From: Cucumis sativus
Lineage: Eukaryota > Streptophyta > Magnoliopsida > Cucurbitales > Cucurbitaceae
Assembly: GCF_000004075.3 (NCBI RefSeq)
Contig: NW_022279584.1
Location: forward strand, 90,365-154,364
Direction: 5' to 3'
DNA: 64,000 bases
Shown here piece after piece: positions 23,373 through 35,085 of the stretch (the first letter of the stretch is position 1; each line of letters opens with the position of its first letter). The position numbers and the translations under genes are program-made. Under the pieces are notes generated by a model. That model made no database searches and was not told where the DNA came from. It worked only from the letters and a program-made list of their open reading frames with translations.

Positions 23373-23735
23373 TGATAGACCCCCAATTATACACCAGTAC
23401 AGTAGAAGGAAGAAGAAGCAAGGTTAATCGCACGTGCTAGGGAGAATAGCCTTAGTTTTAATATTGTTAGTAGATGCTCCATAATAAAATAATAGAGCAT
23501 AAGTAGGAGTTTGTTATGGAGAGAGAAAGTTAGTTAGAGTATGAATAGGAGTTGGGTATGGAGTATAAATAGGGGTCTGTTGGGAGGGAGAAGGGTGAAG
23601 AATTAAGGCTGCAATATTCCTTGAAAGAGAGGAAGGGCAAGGGGTTAGGGTTCTTTATATTTTCTTTTACTGCTTTGAGATTGTAATTCCGTTGCAAATA
23701 TCAATAAATAGAAACACTATATCAGTGTTCTATCA
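23373..23735 (+). mobile_element. 3' LTR of the Reina element
   Basis: 363 bp, identical to the 5' LTR except for one C-to-T difference. It is followed by the target duplication AAACC at 23736-23740. Confidence 0.95.
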
Positions 23736-23740
23736 AAACC

Positions 23741-24102
23741 CTCCTACTCCAAAACACAAATAAACAAAATTAAAAATACTACAATTAAAACCAGAAAAGG
23801 ATCATGAGCCTTCTGCTTCCCCTATCTCTCATGGAGTATTGCAGGCCCTTCCTTTTACTAAAAACTGCCTGCCCTTTCCCATCTCCCTCTCGTTCATTTA
23901 ACTTCCTGTTTTAGATAACTGTCATCTTTTTTAAGTAACTATTGTTGGTTCCTAAAGTGCCTTATTTTTCTTTCTTCTATTATAAGTAAATAACAATGGT
24001 GGCCTAACAGACCTCCTAAACTATTCACTCTAGACCATGTTAAATCACCAATTCATCCAAAAACTTATGAGGTAAATGTAATATTATATCTTCTAACCAT
24101 TG
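23741..24102. repeat. Dispersed repeat R, right half
   Basis: It continues the repeat begun at 18060 and matches 36249-36590. It contains an inverted repeat GCAGGC...GCCTGC with a ~20-base loop (about 23836-23875). No coding capacity is seen. Confidence 0.8.
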
Positions 24103-24845
24103 TCAACTTAAATTTGCTTTTGACCATAAGCAGTGGGTTTGCTGAAATTGAATGATGAATCCATAAAATAAAAATGAAGTTGAAAGTAGAAAAAATGGAA
24201 GGAAGAAAAATACCCCAAAAGTTCTAAAAGCAATATGATCATAACAAATAATGGAAGGAAAAATTTTGGCCGGTGGGGAGAAAAGGGAAGACATGGGGTT
24301 CAGTTTACACAGATTTTTCTTAATGATTGTTGGAAGAACAAAGAGATTGTGAGGAGATTTAAGGGCAACGACAACAATGACAGAATGTTAAATCTCGAAA
24401 GACTAAATGGCCAATTGAGTCTTTAAGCCAGTTCGATCTGCCTGTTAGCTGGTTTCTTGCTTCTTTATGGAAATGGGGTAGAAAGAGTAGAATGATGATA
24501 TAGTTAACTTTGTTTTTCTCTTTACAAAGTAGCCAATGACTTAAAAGAAAGACATTGCACAACTTGTGACCATTAGAAAATAATATACATAAGAAAAAAT
24601 AAAAAATAAACAGAAATTGAAAATGAAATTGGAAGTAGAAAAGAAATGGAAGAAAAATACCCCAAAACTTCAAAATGCAATATGATCATAACAAATTTGT
24701 ATCATCATGAACAGATCGACCAAACTCCAAAACAGATTTTGCAGTGGGCTTCCGACTCAAATAAACAGCCTCCATGCTCACCAAAACGTTCCTAAGAAAG
24801 GATTCAGCTCCCTACCAACATGCATCACATCCCATAACTTTAATT
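24103..24845 (-). pseudogene. Fragments of a DUF1338-like host gene (exons 1 and 2), copy A
   Basis: On the minus strand two exon pieces recur in many copies in this window. Exon 1 starts MSSLFSPPAKI..., a Ser/Arg/Lys-containing N-terminus like an organelle transit peptide. Exon 2 reads GAESFLRNVLVSMEAVYLSR and ends CYDHIAFRTFG before a GTATTTTTC splice donor. The CYDH.AFRTFG motif reminds me of plant DUF1338 proteins (the 2-oxoadipate dioxygenase/decarboxylase family, FLO7 in rice); this is recognition from memory. Here exon 1 (24294 downward) is joined directly to the exon-2 end, a deletion derivative, and a second exon 2 at about 24835-24660 is frameshifted. No full gene is present. Confidence 0.55.
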
Positions 24846-24934
24846 TCTTCAGAAACAACGTAGTTAACTGAAGGTAAAAAAATCAGAACAAGAACACTAA
24901 CCAACTTCTTAGGAATCAGCTCCCTACCTCCGAA
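24846..24934. other. Junction between gene fragment and satellite
   Basis: Short sequence related to the intron part of the DUF1338-like fragment (CTAACCAACTTCTTAGGAAT), breaking into 107-bp satellite units. Confidence 0.4.
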
Positions 24935-25350
24935 TGCGTCGGGTTCGTTCAGGATCAAAAGTTGCGTAGGGAAATCTTCACTCTTGGCTGAAGCAACAAT
25001 AGCATGTAGAAAGTAGAAGAGTAAAGCTGGTTAGATCAGAATGCATCGGGTTCCTTCGGTATCAGAATTTGCGTAGGCAACTCTTCCCTCTTGGTTGAAG
25101 CAACAATTTCCAATAGAAAGTAGAAGAGTTAAACCAGTTAGATAAGAATCGCGTCGGGTTCCTTCAGAATCAATACTTGCGTAGGAAACTCTTAACTCTT
25201 GGAGGAAGCAAAAATAAACATGTAGAAACTCAAAAAGTTAAGTCGGTTTAGGTCAAAATGCGTCGAGTTCCTTCGGAATCAGAATTTTTCGTAAGGAACT
25301 CTTCACTCTTGGTCGAAGTAGGAATAGCCTGTTGGAAATAGATGAGTTAA
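24935..25350. repeat. About four units of the 107-bp satellite
   Basis: Units have the same core as the large arrays (GCGTCGGGTTC, GCGTAGGGAA, CTTCACTCTTGGCTGAAGC). They are more diverged and sit apart from the main array at 27825-31650. Confidence 0.85.
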
Positions 25351-25930
25351 CACTTCAAAAATGCTTCCTATAAAAAGTTATTATATATAGGGACAATCTT
25401 CCTTTGTGTTTGGACTGCACCCATGCATTTATAGCACAGGAGCATTCCTTTAGATCACATCGTATCCTTTAGAGATCGCAGTTTGCTACCTTGATTTTCA
25501 ACTTTTGTCGAGCCCTTTAGAGTTAGTTTGGTTTGAAATAGAGATTGTTGTCTTATGCGATCAAGGTTGTGAAATATCTCACTAGATTTTTTTTAATGGA
25601 ACATTTGATTAGAGAGTAAGGGTTTTGAGAGGTCTTGGGAGGAGATTGAGACCATTGCTGGTTTAAGGCATTTGTTAGTTAAAAACATTACTTTATCCCG
25701 TATATCTAAGACAAGCCAAGCTTATTTTCTTCTTAAAACATACTATAATTAGTCAAACAAAAAAATGTTAATAGTCAAATACATTTTTTATTTGACAATT
25801 AATTGTGTTAATTACAACAATAACTATAAAAATTGGTTATCATCCTGTTTTGTTTAAAAATCAAATCAAGAGTTTAACTAAATGGAATGCACTACAATGA
25901 TGATTCTGCTATTATCAGTAATACACAAAC
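25351..25930. other. Unassigned; probably intron and flank of the kinase fragment
   Basis: No motif or repeat is recognised. The right edge abuts the kinase exon donor at 25930. Confidence 0.3.
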
Positions 25931-26592
25931 CTTGCATATTGAGTGATGAGGATCTCGAAGATTGACCAGTAGATTATCACTTTCCAAATCAAAGTGCACA
26001 ATATTCTTTCTGTGCAGGTGTTCCATTCTAAAAGCTGCATCCATAGCAATCAAGAGGCGCTTCCACTTTTCAAGACTCCTGCATCAATTGTATTTATGCT
26101 TAATCTAAGGGTGAAGATACATTATACTGCAACTAACTTCTAACAAATTAAATTAAACGTATGAAAAATGAGAACAATTGTTACTTTTCATTCTTCAACA
26201 AAGCATTTTTGAGCGAACCATTGGCCATATATTCTGTTACTGTGGCCACAAATCTCCCAGGCCCATCAAGCACGACACCATAAAAAGTACCACATTTGGG
26301 TGGTGCAAATCAGCAAACTTAATTGCTTCATTCTAAAAATCTTCTCACTGGTACAATATAAAACAACAAAAAGGACTTGAGTCAAGGAACAAAAAGAAAA
26401 ATACACGAATAACAAAAGAAAAGAAAAGCCAGTTGCTTAAAATGAACAACCTTGCGATCTTGTTTAGAAGGTTTCCCAGCAAAACACCTCTCATTGATTC
26501 GTTTTATAGCAACATCAGTCCCCTCCATTTTCCATGGTAAAAAGTGCCAAAGGTGCCGGACCCCAATTCTCTTAATTCTTCAAGGTCACTAT
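25931..26592 (-). pseudogene. Raf-like (PB1-type) protein kinase fragment, three exons
   Basis: Read on the minus strand. Exon at about 26592-26451: glycine-rich loop (GSGTFGT.YHGKW) and ATP-lysine region ([20 protein letters not shown]). Exon 26332-26185: EAIKFADLHHPNVV, then GRFVATVTEYMANGSLKNAL. Exon 26078-25931: [20 protein letters not shown], then [13 protein letters not shown]. Splice sites are conserved. This is the kinase core of plant Raf-like MAPKKKs that carry a PB1 domain, as I recall them. Defects: one-base losses after KWRG (~26535) and in the VVLF stretch (~26293), and the catalytic-loop lysine is Glu (HFDLE instead of HFDLK). The activation loop and the rest are missing. It is a DNA-level copy, since introns are retained. 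Confidence 0.75.
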
Positions 26593-27194
26593 TCTTTATT
26601 ACCCAAGGAAGGAAAGAAGAAAAAGAAAAAAAAAGATGTTCGGATGGACAATTTAAACATAAGGTGCAACCTTAAGGTTAAAAATGGAAAACTAAGTATT
26701 ACGTGCAAGCGGCCAAGGCCTTTTGACATTGGAAAACCAGGATTTGCTTTACCTGAAAGTCTTGTCCTGCCATCGTGGGCAAACATGAAACAAGAATAAT
26801 TATGGCAAAAAACGTGACATATTCCCGTTGAATAGCCAAATGAATGATGTGTATGTTGCATCTTGTTTTGGAGAATGTTCAGCATTGTATTGGTGTCTTA
26901 TTTACACTTTGTATAAATCAGTCAGATGTCTTGAATGGTGCTTTTGCATTGCTTTGTTTGCATTCCACTCTCAGATAATGGAAGACAATAAAAATAATCC
27001 TCTTGTTTTACTTGTGTTTTAGTATGCTTCCTTTTATCCATTGTTTGGAACTTTCCTTCAAATGGTTGAGCTTCTGGTGTCAAAGTACCATCACATTTGT
27101 TGTAATTTATTGAGCTCTTTAGTTATTTTATTACTCTAGTTGAATGGCATAACTTTCGTTTAAATATACATTCAAATCTAATCTTACTTTAACC
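26593..27194. other. Unassigned segment between kinase fragment and duplicated flank
   Basis: Includes an A-rich run (GAAAAAGAAAAAAAAAGATG near 26620) and a low-complexity AT-rich stretch. Open frames of up to 115 codons here have no motif and overlap the kinase fragment on the other strand. Confidence 0.3.
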
Positions 27195-27824
27195 ACTAGT
27201 ATATGTATGTATACGTGTAAACAAAATCTTGTAATATTGTGTTATCTTATTAACTATGTTGTGAAGTTTATGTAACATTTCACTTGATTGTACTTTTTTT
27301 TAAAATAGGACATTTTTTTCATAATTTTTCAAACACAACTAATATCTACTTGGACTCATTGTACTCCTTGTAAATGGAGTGTATTCTTGATTAACTTAAA
27401 CACTTAAATTTTTTTACCACACATATCAATTACTAAAATTTCATAATATCAAAATTCAACATATCCATAAGTTAAAAAACATATTTTGTAATAATACTCG
27501 AAATTTGGGATGGGTAGTCTGGGTTGTTAGTGTTGTCAGTGTTAGAATACCCCTAGTGGTTTGTGTCAAAAAAGTCTCCTTTTAAAAGTTGAAAGATGCC
27601 CTTAAACTTTCGAAAACGGTTCAAAAATACCATTGTCTTTGGTTTTAGATGAAAGTCGCTAAAGTTTTGTTTAAAAAATAATCATCAACTATTGAAAAGT
27701 TCTGTTTAAAAAATATTGATGAATTATTGAAAGTTCCATAAATATCCTTTTAAGCTTAAAAAAAATTCAAAAATATGTTCACCAATCCAATTCATACACC
27801 TATTTCTTTACACTTATAATAAAA
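27195..27824. repeat. Flank of the 107-bp array, duplicated at 59631-60250
   Basis: Nearly identical to the right copy, from GTATACGTGTAAACAAAATC onward. It is non-coding and AT-rich. The duplication therefore includes unique-looking sequence and not only satellite. Confidence 0.9.
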
Positions 27825-30800
27825 AGCCCATAGAAAGTAGAGAACTTTTCACTCTTGCCTGAAGCTACAATAGCCCGTAGAAAGTAGGAGAGTTAAGCTT
27901 GTTAGGTTAGAATGCGTCGGGTTCGTTTGGGATCAAAACTTGCATCAGAACTCTTCACTCACGGTCGAAGCTACAATAGCTGGTAGAAAGTAGGAGAGGT
28001 AAGCCTATTAAGTCATAATGCATTGGGTTCTTTCAGGATCAAACTTTCGTAGGAAACTCTTCACTCTCGACCGAAGCCACAATAACTTGTAGAAAGTAGG
28101 AAAGATAAGTTGGTCAGGTCAAAATGCGTCGGGTTCCTTCCGTATTAGTATTTGCGTAGGGAACTCTTCACTCTTGGTGAAAGCAACAATTTCCTGTAGA
28201 AAGGTGAGTTGAAGCGATTAGATCATAATGCGATGGGTTCCTTCGGGATCAATACTTGCGTAGGGAACTCTTAACTATTGGTGGAAGCAAAAATAGCCCG
28301 TAGAAAGTCGAAGATTTAAGCCAATTAGTTTAGAATGTGTCGAGTTCCTTCGGGTTCAAAATTTTCGTAGGGAACTCTTCACTCTTGGTCGAAGCAACAA
28401 TGGCCGGTTGAAAGTAGAAGAGTTAAGCCAGTTAGGTCAGAATGCATGTTTGGTTCTTTAGATATCCGAACTTGCACAGGGAAATCTTCACTCATGGTCG
28501 AAGCAACAATAACCTGTAGAAAGTAGGAGAGTTAAGCTGGTTAGGTCAGAATGTGTTGGCTTTCTTTGGGATCAGAAACTTGTGTCGGGAACTCTTCACT
28601 CTCGATTGAAGCCACAATAGCTCGTAGAAAGTAGGAGAGTTAAGCCAGTTAGGTCAAAATGCATTTGGTTCCTTCGATATTAGAACTTGCATAGGGAACT
28701 CTTAACTCTTGGTCGAAGCAACAATAGCCCATAAAAAGGTTGAGAGTTAAGCCGGTTAGGTCGGAATGCGTCGGGTTCCTTCAAGATCAAAATTTGCGTA
28801 GGGAATGCTTTCTTGGCCGAAGCAACAATAACTTGTAGAAAGTAGGAGAGTTAAGCTGGTTAGGTCAAAATGTGTCAGGTTCCTTCAATATCAGAATTTC
28901 CATAGGGAACTCTTCCCTCTTGGCCGAAGCAATACTATAGAAAGTAGGAGAGTTAAAGTGGTTAAATCATAATTCATTGGGTTCCATCGGGACCAATACT
29001 TTCGTAGGGAACTCTTAACTCTTGGTGGAAGCAAAAATAGCCTGTAGAAAGTAAGAGAATTAAGACGGTTAGGTCAGAATGCATCGAGTTCCTTTGAAAT
29101 CAGAATTTTCGTAGGGAACTCTTTACTATTGGCCGAAGCAACAATAGCTCGTTGGAAGAAGAAAAGTTAAGCCAGTTGGGTCAGAATGCAATTGGTTCTT
29201 TCGATATCAGAACTTGCATAGGAAAATCTTCACTCATGGTGAAAGCAATAATAGCTCGTAGAAAGTAATAGAGTTAAGCTGGTTAGGTTAGAATGCATCG
29301 AGTTCCTTTGGTATCATAACTTGTGTCAGGAACTCTTCCCTCTTAGCTGAAGCCACAATAGCCCATAGAAAGTATGAGAGCTAAGCAAAATAGGTTAAAA
29401 TGCGTCGGGTTCCTTCCAGATCAGAACTTGTGTTGGGAACTTTTCACCCTCGGTTGAAGCCACAATAGACCATAGAAAGTAGGAGAGTTAAGCCGAATAG
29501 GTTAAAATGCATCTAGTTCCCTCGAGATCAGTACTTTCATCAACAACTCTTCACTCTCGACTAAACCCACAATAGCCCGTAGAAAGTAGGAGAGTTAAAT
29601 CGGTTAGGTCAGAATGCGTCGGGTTCCTTTAGGATCAGAACTTGCTTAGAGAACTCTTCACTCTTGGTCGAAGCCACAATAGCCCGTAGAAAGTAGGGGA
29701 GTTAAGACGGTTGGGTCAGAATGCATCGGGTTCCTTCAGAATAAGAACTTGCATATAGAACTCTTAACTCTTGGTCGAGGCAACAATAGGTCGTTGGAAG
29801 TAGAAGAGTTAAGCTAGTTCGGTCAAAATGCATTCGGTTCTTTCGATATTAGAACTTGCGTAGGAAAATCTTCACTCATGGTCGAAGCAACAATAGCCCA
29901 TAAAAAGTAGAAGAGTTAAGCATATTAGGTCAGAATGTATAGAGTTCCTTTGAGATCAGAACTTGTGTCCGGAACTCTTCACTCACGGCCGAAGCCACAA
30001 TAGCCCATAAAAAGTAAGAGAGTTAAGCCGATCAGGTTAGAATGCGTCTGGTTCCTTCGTGATCAGAACTTGTTGGTGAACTCTTCACTCTCGACCAAGC
30101 AACAATAGCCTGTAGAATGTAGGAGAATTAAGTCGGATAGCTCAGAGTGCGTAGGGTTCCGTCCGGATCAAAACTTTCATAATGAAATCTTCACTTATGG
30201 TCGAAGCAACAATAACATGTAGAAAGTAGGAGAGTTAAGCCGATTAGGTTAGAATGCGTCGAGTTGCTTTGGGATTAGAACTTGTGTGAGGAACTCTTCA
30301 CTCTCGGCCGAAGCCACAATAGCCCGTAGAAAGTAAAAGAGTTAAGCTGGTTTGATTAAAATGAATCGGGTTCTTTTAGAATCAGAACTTGTTCGTGAAC
30401 TCTTCACTCTCGGCTGAACCTACAGTAGCCCGTAAAATGTAGGAGAGTTAAGCCGAAAAGCTCAAAGTGTGTCAGGTTCCTTCCGAATCAGAACTTTTAT
30501 CGGGAACTCTTCACTCTCGGCTAAAGCCACAATACCCCATAGAAAGTACGAGAGTTAAGTCGGTTAGGCAAAAATGCATCGGGTTCCTTCGTGATCAAAA
30601 CTAGCGTAGAGAACTTTTCACTCTTTGGTCGAAGCCATAATAACCCGTAGCATGTAGGAGAGTTAAGCTGGTTAGTTCAGAATGTGTTGGGTTCCTTCGA
30701 GATCAGAACTTGTGTGGAGAACTCTTCAATCTTTGTCGAAGCCATAATAACCCATAGAAAGTAGGAGAGTTAAATCGATTAGGTCAGAGTGCATCGGGTT

Positions 30801-31650
30801 CCTTCGAGACATGAACGTGCATTAGGTACTCTTCACTCTTGGATGAAGCAATAACAGCCCATAGAAAGTTAGAGAGATAAGTTGATTAGGTCGCAATGCA
30901 TCGGGTTCCTACGGGATCAAAACTTGCGTAGGGAACTTTTCACTTTTGGTTGTAGTAACTATAGCCGGTAGAAAGTAGGAGAGTTAAGCGGGTTAGGTCA
31001 AAATCCATCGGGTTCCTTTGAGTTCAGAACTTGCGTAAAGAACTTTTCACTTCGCCGAAGCCACAATAGGCCGTAGAAAGTAGGAAAGTCAAGCCGGTTA
31101 GGTCAGAATGCATCGGGTTCCTAAATTGCATAAGGAACTCTTCACTCTTGGTTGAAGCAACAATAGCCTGTAGAAAGTTGGATAGTTAAGCTAGTTAGGT
31201 CAGAATACGTCAGGTTCCTTCAGAATCAAAGCTTGCGTAGAGAACTCTTCACTCTTGGCTGAAGCAACAATAACCGGTAGAAAGTAGGAGAGTTAAGCTG
31301 GTTAGGTTGGAATGTATCAAGTTCTTTACGTATCAGAATTCACATAGGGAACTTTTTACTCTTGGCCAAAGCATCAATTTCTGTAGAAAGTAGGAGAGTT
31401 AAAGTGGTTAGGTCAGAATGCGTCGGGTTCCTTCGGGATCGATAGTTGTATAGGTAACTCTTCACTCTTGGCCGAAGCAACAATAGCTAGTTGAAAGTAG
31501 AAGAGTTAAGCCAATTAGGTCAGAATGCGTTGGGTTCCTTCGATATCAGAACTTGCGTAGGAAAATATTCACTCACGGCCGAAGCAACAATAGCCTGTAG
31601 AATGTAGGAGAGTTAAGCCGATTAGGTCAAAATTCGTTGGGTTCTACGGT
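27825..31650. repeat. 107-bp satellite array, about 36 units
   Basis: Head-to-tail units of 106-107 bp; landmarks GTAGAAAGTAGG begin at 27877, 27983 and 28089. Each unit carries GGTTCCTTCGGGATC, GGGAACTCTTCACTCTTGG, GAAGC.ACAATAGCC and GAGAGTTAAGCCGGTTAGG. Units vary by 10-25% and a minority have indels. Within a unit, GTTCC can pair with GGAAC and TTCGG with CCGAA in an interleaved way. No open frame is conserved across units. I do not recognise it as a named satellite. Confidence 0.95.
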
Positions 31651-32049
31651 ATTCAACTTTTCCTTCCTTACACTTCTTTTTTTCTTGTTCATTTTATTGA
31701 TATAATTTTTACCACAACTCATCAGATAGGAATTGATAACCATTTTCTTTTTTAGAACTGTTTTCTTTTTATTTTAAAAATTAAACATATATACAATGCT
31801 TGCACTTTTAAGATTAGTGGCGATTTAAGAAGAATGATGATGGTTCATTCGTGACTTTCATTTGTGGTTCTAGGCCTCTAAAATTTTTTTCAATTACAAT
31901 ACTATGACGTCAAATAACTGTCGCGAAAAGTATTATCCGAAAAGTTTCGCCTTTTCCCGCGCGTTTTTTTTCCTTTTGTGATAATTTTTTTTCCTCCCTC
32001 CATTTTGTGATATAAACAACTGTCGTAGTAGATAATTTTTGTTGTAGTG
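31651..32049. mobile_element. Possible terminal fragment of a CACTA-like element
   Basis: The segment ends TTTTTGTTGTAGTG at 32049, the complement of a CACTACAACAAAAA terminus. It has repeated subterminal motifs (AACTGTCGCG near 31916, AACTGTCGTA near 32018). The matching left terminus was not found, so only a fragment or a small derivative is supported. Confidence 0.4.
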
Positions 32050-32289
32050 TTACTACATTTGGAACTTGACAAAAACCTGTTTGCTAGATGATCCCTTATA
32101 TGACTCAATTTCTTTTTCCTAGTGTTTTTATTCACTTATAAAGTCATTTCAAACACAATACTATACATTTGATTTGTGAACTTTAGTCACTATGGTTTCT
32201 TTACCTATGCATTGCCAAATCAAGCACTATACCATAAAACTTCTAGGACTAACTTATGAATTGATCAATTAAAATGACATGATTTGCAC
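32050..32289. other. Unassigned AT-rich spacer
   Basis: No motif seen; it leads into the 162-bp array. Confidence 0.3.
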
Positions 32290-35085
32290 TATAGACGCCT
32301 TTTGCACACCACTTAGGTTGGTTTAGCACTATAGTTCTTGTCTTATTTACCATTTTTGGTCGTTAATTCCTTCTTTGTTTTTCAATTTTTGGTAGTTTAT
32401 GAGTTAAGAAAGCTCACACTTAAGCATTGTTTGATAGTCTTTACAGCCTAAGCACCTCTTGGACACTACATAGGTTGGTTGGCACTATAGTTGATGCACT
32501 TGCACACTTGGTTTCCATTTAAGGTCCTTAAGTCCTTTTTGGTCACTTTTTGGTAGGTTATGTGTTGGAAATTGATAAGAAACCCCTAGGCATTGGATCT
32601 AAGAATCATGTTAAACAACAAGACTCAAAGAACACAACCCCACTAGCCGCAAAACCAATTTGATTTCAACCCCTAAGATAGGCTACATACAAATTGCTTA
32701 GATGATCTAAGAAACCAAGGATCGAACAAAATTAGAAACTCCCATCAATCCTTAATCTTCAAAACACTCCACAAGTAAGGTAGATCAATTCTCACTTGAA
32801 TGCTTCAAATGTTTGTGCATTCTATCACAACAGACAAGAACAAAATTCTACATTCTAGAATTTTCAGATTTCTTTCATCCCAAATTCTTCTTTTTAAATG
32901 TGGAAAAATTACAACCCTATTTATACTAATTAAAATATGAAATGAAAGGTCAAAACATTTAATTTGATAACCTTTCAACTAACATAATAACTAAAAACAC
33001 ATAAACATTATTTCTTAAACATTTAAATTTATGACTTTTGAGTTGCCCAAAATAACTCTTCAACTTCCAAGCATTGCATCTACTCAACTTCTTCATTTGA
33101 TTCAATCATGATTTCTTGATCCATATCAGGAATGCTCACAGTTAAACATTCTTGGTTTGTCTTTAAACCTTAGGCACCTTTTGGACACTACTTGGGTTGG
33201 TCTGGCACTATAGTTGTTGCTTTTGTGCACTTATTTTCATTTTGGGTCGTTAAGTCCTTTTTTCTGACATTTTGGTAGATTTTGAGTTGAGAAAGCTCAC
33301 ACTTAAGCATTCTTTGGTTGTGTTTATATAATAGGCACGTTTTTTAAACTACTTAGGTTTGTTTGGCACTATAATTATTGCACATGCGCACTTGGTTGCC
33401 ATTTCGGGTCGTTAAGTTATTTTTTCAGATATTTTGGTAGGATATGAGTCGACAAAGCTCACACTTACAAGTTCTTGGGTTGCATTTACAGCTTAGGCAC
33501 TTTTTGGACACTACTTAGGTATGTTTCGCACTATAGTTGTTTCACTTAGGCACTTGGTTGCCAATTGGGGTCGTTAAGTCTTTTTTTTTTTACATTTTTG
33601 TTTGTTATGAGTCGAGAAAGCTCACACTTAAATATTATTTGGTTGCGTTTATAGCTTACGCAACTTTTGGATACTACTTAGGTATGTTTGACATTTTATT
33701 TGTTGCTCTTGGGCACATGCTTGCCATTTCGAGTCGTTAAATCATTTTTTCTGACTTATCGGTAGGTTATGAGTCGGGAAAGCTCACACTTAAGCATTCT
33801 TTGGTTGTCTTTAAACCTTAGTCACCTTTTAGACACTAATTAGGTTGTTTTAACAGCATATTTGTTTAACTTACGCACTTGGTTGAAATTTTTGTTCATC
33901 AAGTCCTTTTTTGTGATTTTTTGGTAGCTTATGAGTTAAGAAAGCTCACACTTAAGCATTCAATGGTTGCCTTTACAACTTAACACCGTTTGGATAGTAG
34001 TTAGGTTGGTTTGACACTATAGTTATTGAATTTGGGCACTTGGTTGCCATTTCGGGTTGTTAAGTCATTTTTTTCTCATTTTTTCGTAGCTTATGAGTTG
34101 GAAAAGCTCACAGTTAAGCATTGTTTGGTTGATTTTAAGCCTTATGCACCTTTTGGACACTAGTTAGGTTAGTTTGGCACTATATTTGTTGCACTTGGGC
34201 ACTTGGTTGCAATTCGAGTCGTTAAGTCCTTTTTTCTAACATTTTGGTAGGTTATAAGTAGAGAAAGTTCACACTGAAGCATTCTTTGATTGCATTTACA
34301 ACGTAGGCACCTTTTGGACACTACCTAGGTTGGTTTGGCATTATAGCTGTTGCACTTGGACACTTGATTTCCACTTCAGGTCGTTAAGTCCTTTTTCTCA
34401 CATTTTTTAAAGTTATGATTTGGAAAATCTCACACTTAAGCATTTTTTTTGCTGTCTTTAAACCTTAGGAACCTTTTGGACATTAATAAGGTTTCTTTGG
34501 CACCATAGTTGTTGCACTTTGGCACTTGGTTGCAATTTCGGGTTGTTAAGTCCTTTTTTCTAACTTTTGTTAGGTTATGAGTCGGGAAAGCTAACACTTA
34601 AGCATTCTTTTGTTTCCTTTACAGCTTACGCACCTTGGTTTGGCACTATAGTTGTTGTACCTTGGCATTTGGTTGTCATTCCGGGTTGTTAAATTCTTTT
34701 TTCTAACTTTTTAGTTGGTTATGAGTCTAAGAAAGCTCACATTTAAGCATTCTTTGGTTTTCTTTAAAGCTTAGGCACCTTTTGGACACTACTTAGGTTT
34801 ATTTGGCACTATAGTAGTTGCATTTGGGCACTTGGTTGCGATTTTAGGTTGTTCAGACCTTTTTTTCTCACTTTTTGGTAGCTTATGCATTGGAAAAGCT
34901 CACAGTTAAGCATCGTTTGGTTGTCTTTAAATCTTAGGCACATTTTGGACACTAGTTAGGTTTGTTTGGCACTATAGTGTTGCATCTGGACACTTGGATG
35001 CAATTTGTGTCGTTAAGTCCTTTTTTCTAATATTTGAGTAGGTTATGAGTAGAGAAAGCTAACACTTAAACATTCTTTGTGTTGG
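32290..35085. repeat. 162-bp satellite array, about 14 units
   Basis: The landmark GCTCACACTTAAGCATTC recurs at 33295, 33457, 33620 and 33782, giving a 162-163-bp period close to a nucleosomal length. I count 14 landmark copies, diverged by roughly 10-20%. Other constant parts are GGCACCTTTTGGACACTA and GTTTGGCACTATAGTTGTTG. The array is interrupted by a solo LTR at 32573-33128. Confidence 0.95.
32573..33128 (-). mobile_element. Solo LTR inside the 162-bp array
   Basis: A 556-bp insertion begins TGATAAGAAACC and ends CATATCA, flanked by GAAAT (32568-32572) and GGAAT (33129-33133), a near-perfect 5-bp target duplication. The satellite unit resumes exactly after it (GCTCACAGTTAAAC). On the minus strand TATAAATAGGG lies at 32925-32915, so the LTR reads leftward. 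The TG...CA ends and TATA box support an LTR left by recombination of a full element. Confidence 0.8.

Larger units (their letters stand above)
18365..23735 (+). mobile_element. Near-complete young Reina-type Ty3/gypsy retrotransposon
   Basis: The element is 5371 bp, with 363-bp LTRs, a tRNA-Met primer site, gag-pol ending in a chromodomain, and a polypurine tract. It is flanked by a perfect 5-bp duplication AAACC (18360-18364 and 23736-23740). The LTRs begin TGATAGAC, end TCTATCA, and differ at a single position by my reading. Small size, short LTRs and the domain order fit the Reina lineage of chromoviruses. Two single-base frameshifts interrupt pol, so this copy would need help from another element as it stands. 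Confidence 0.95.

Noticed and set aside
27825-31650. CRISPR-like appearance of regular repeats
   Set aside because: Units are contiguous 107-bp tandem repeats with gradual divergence, without unique spacers or cas genes, in a plant genome.
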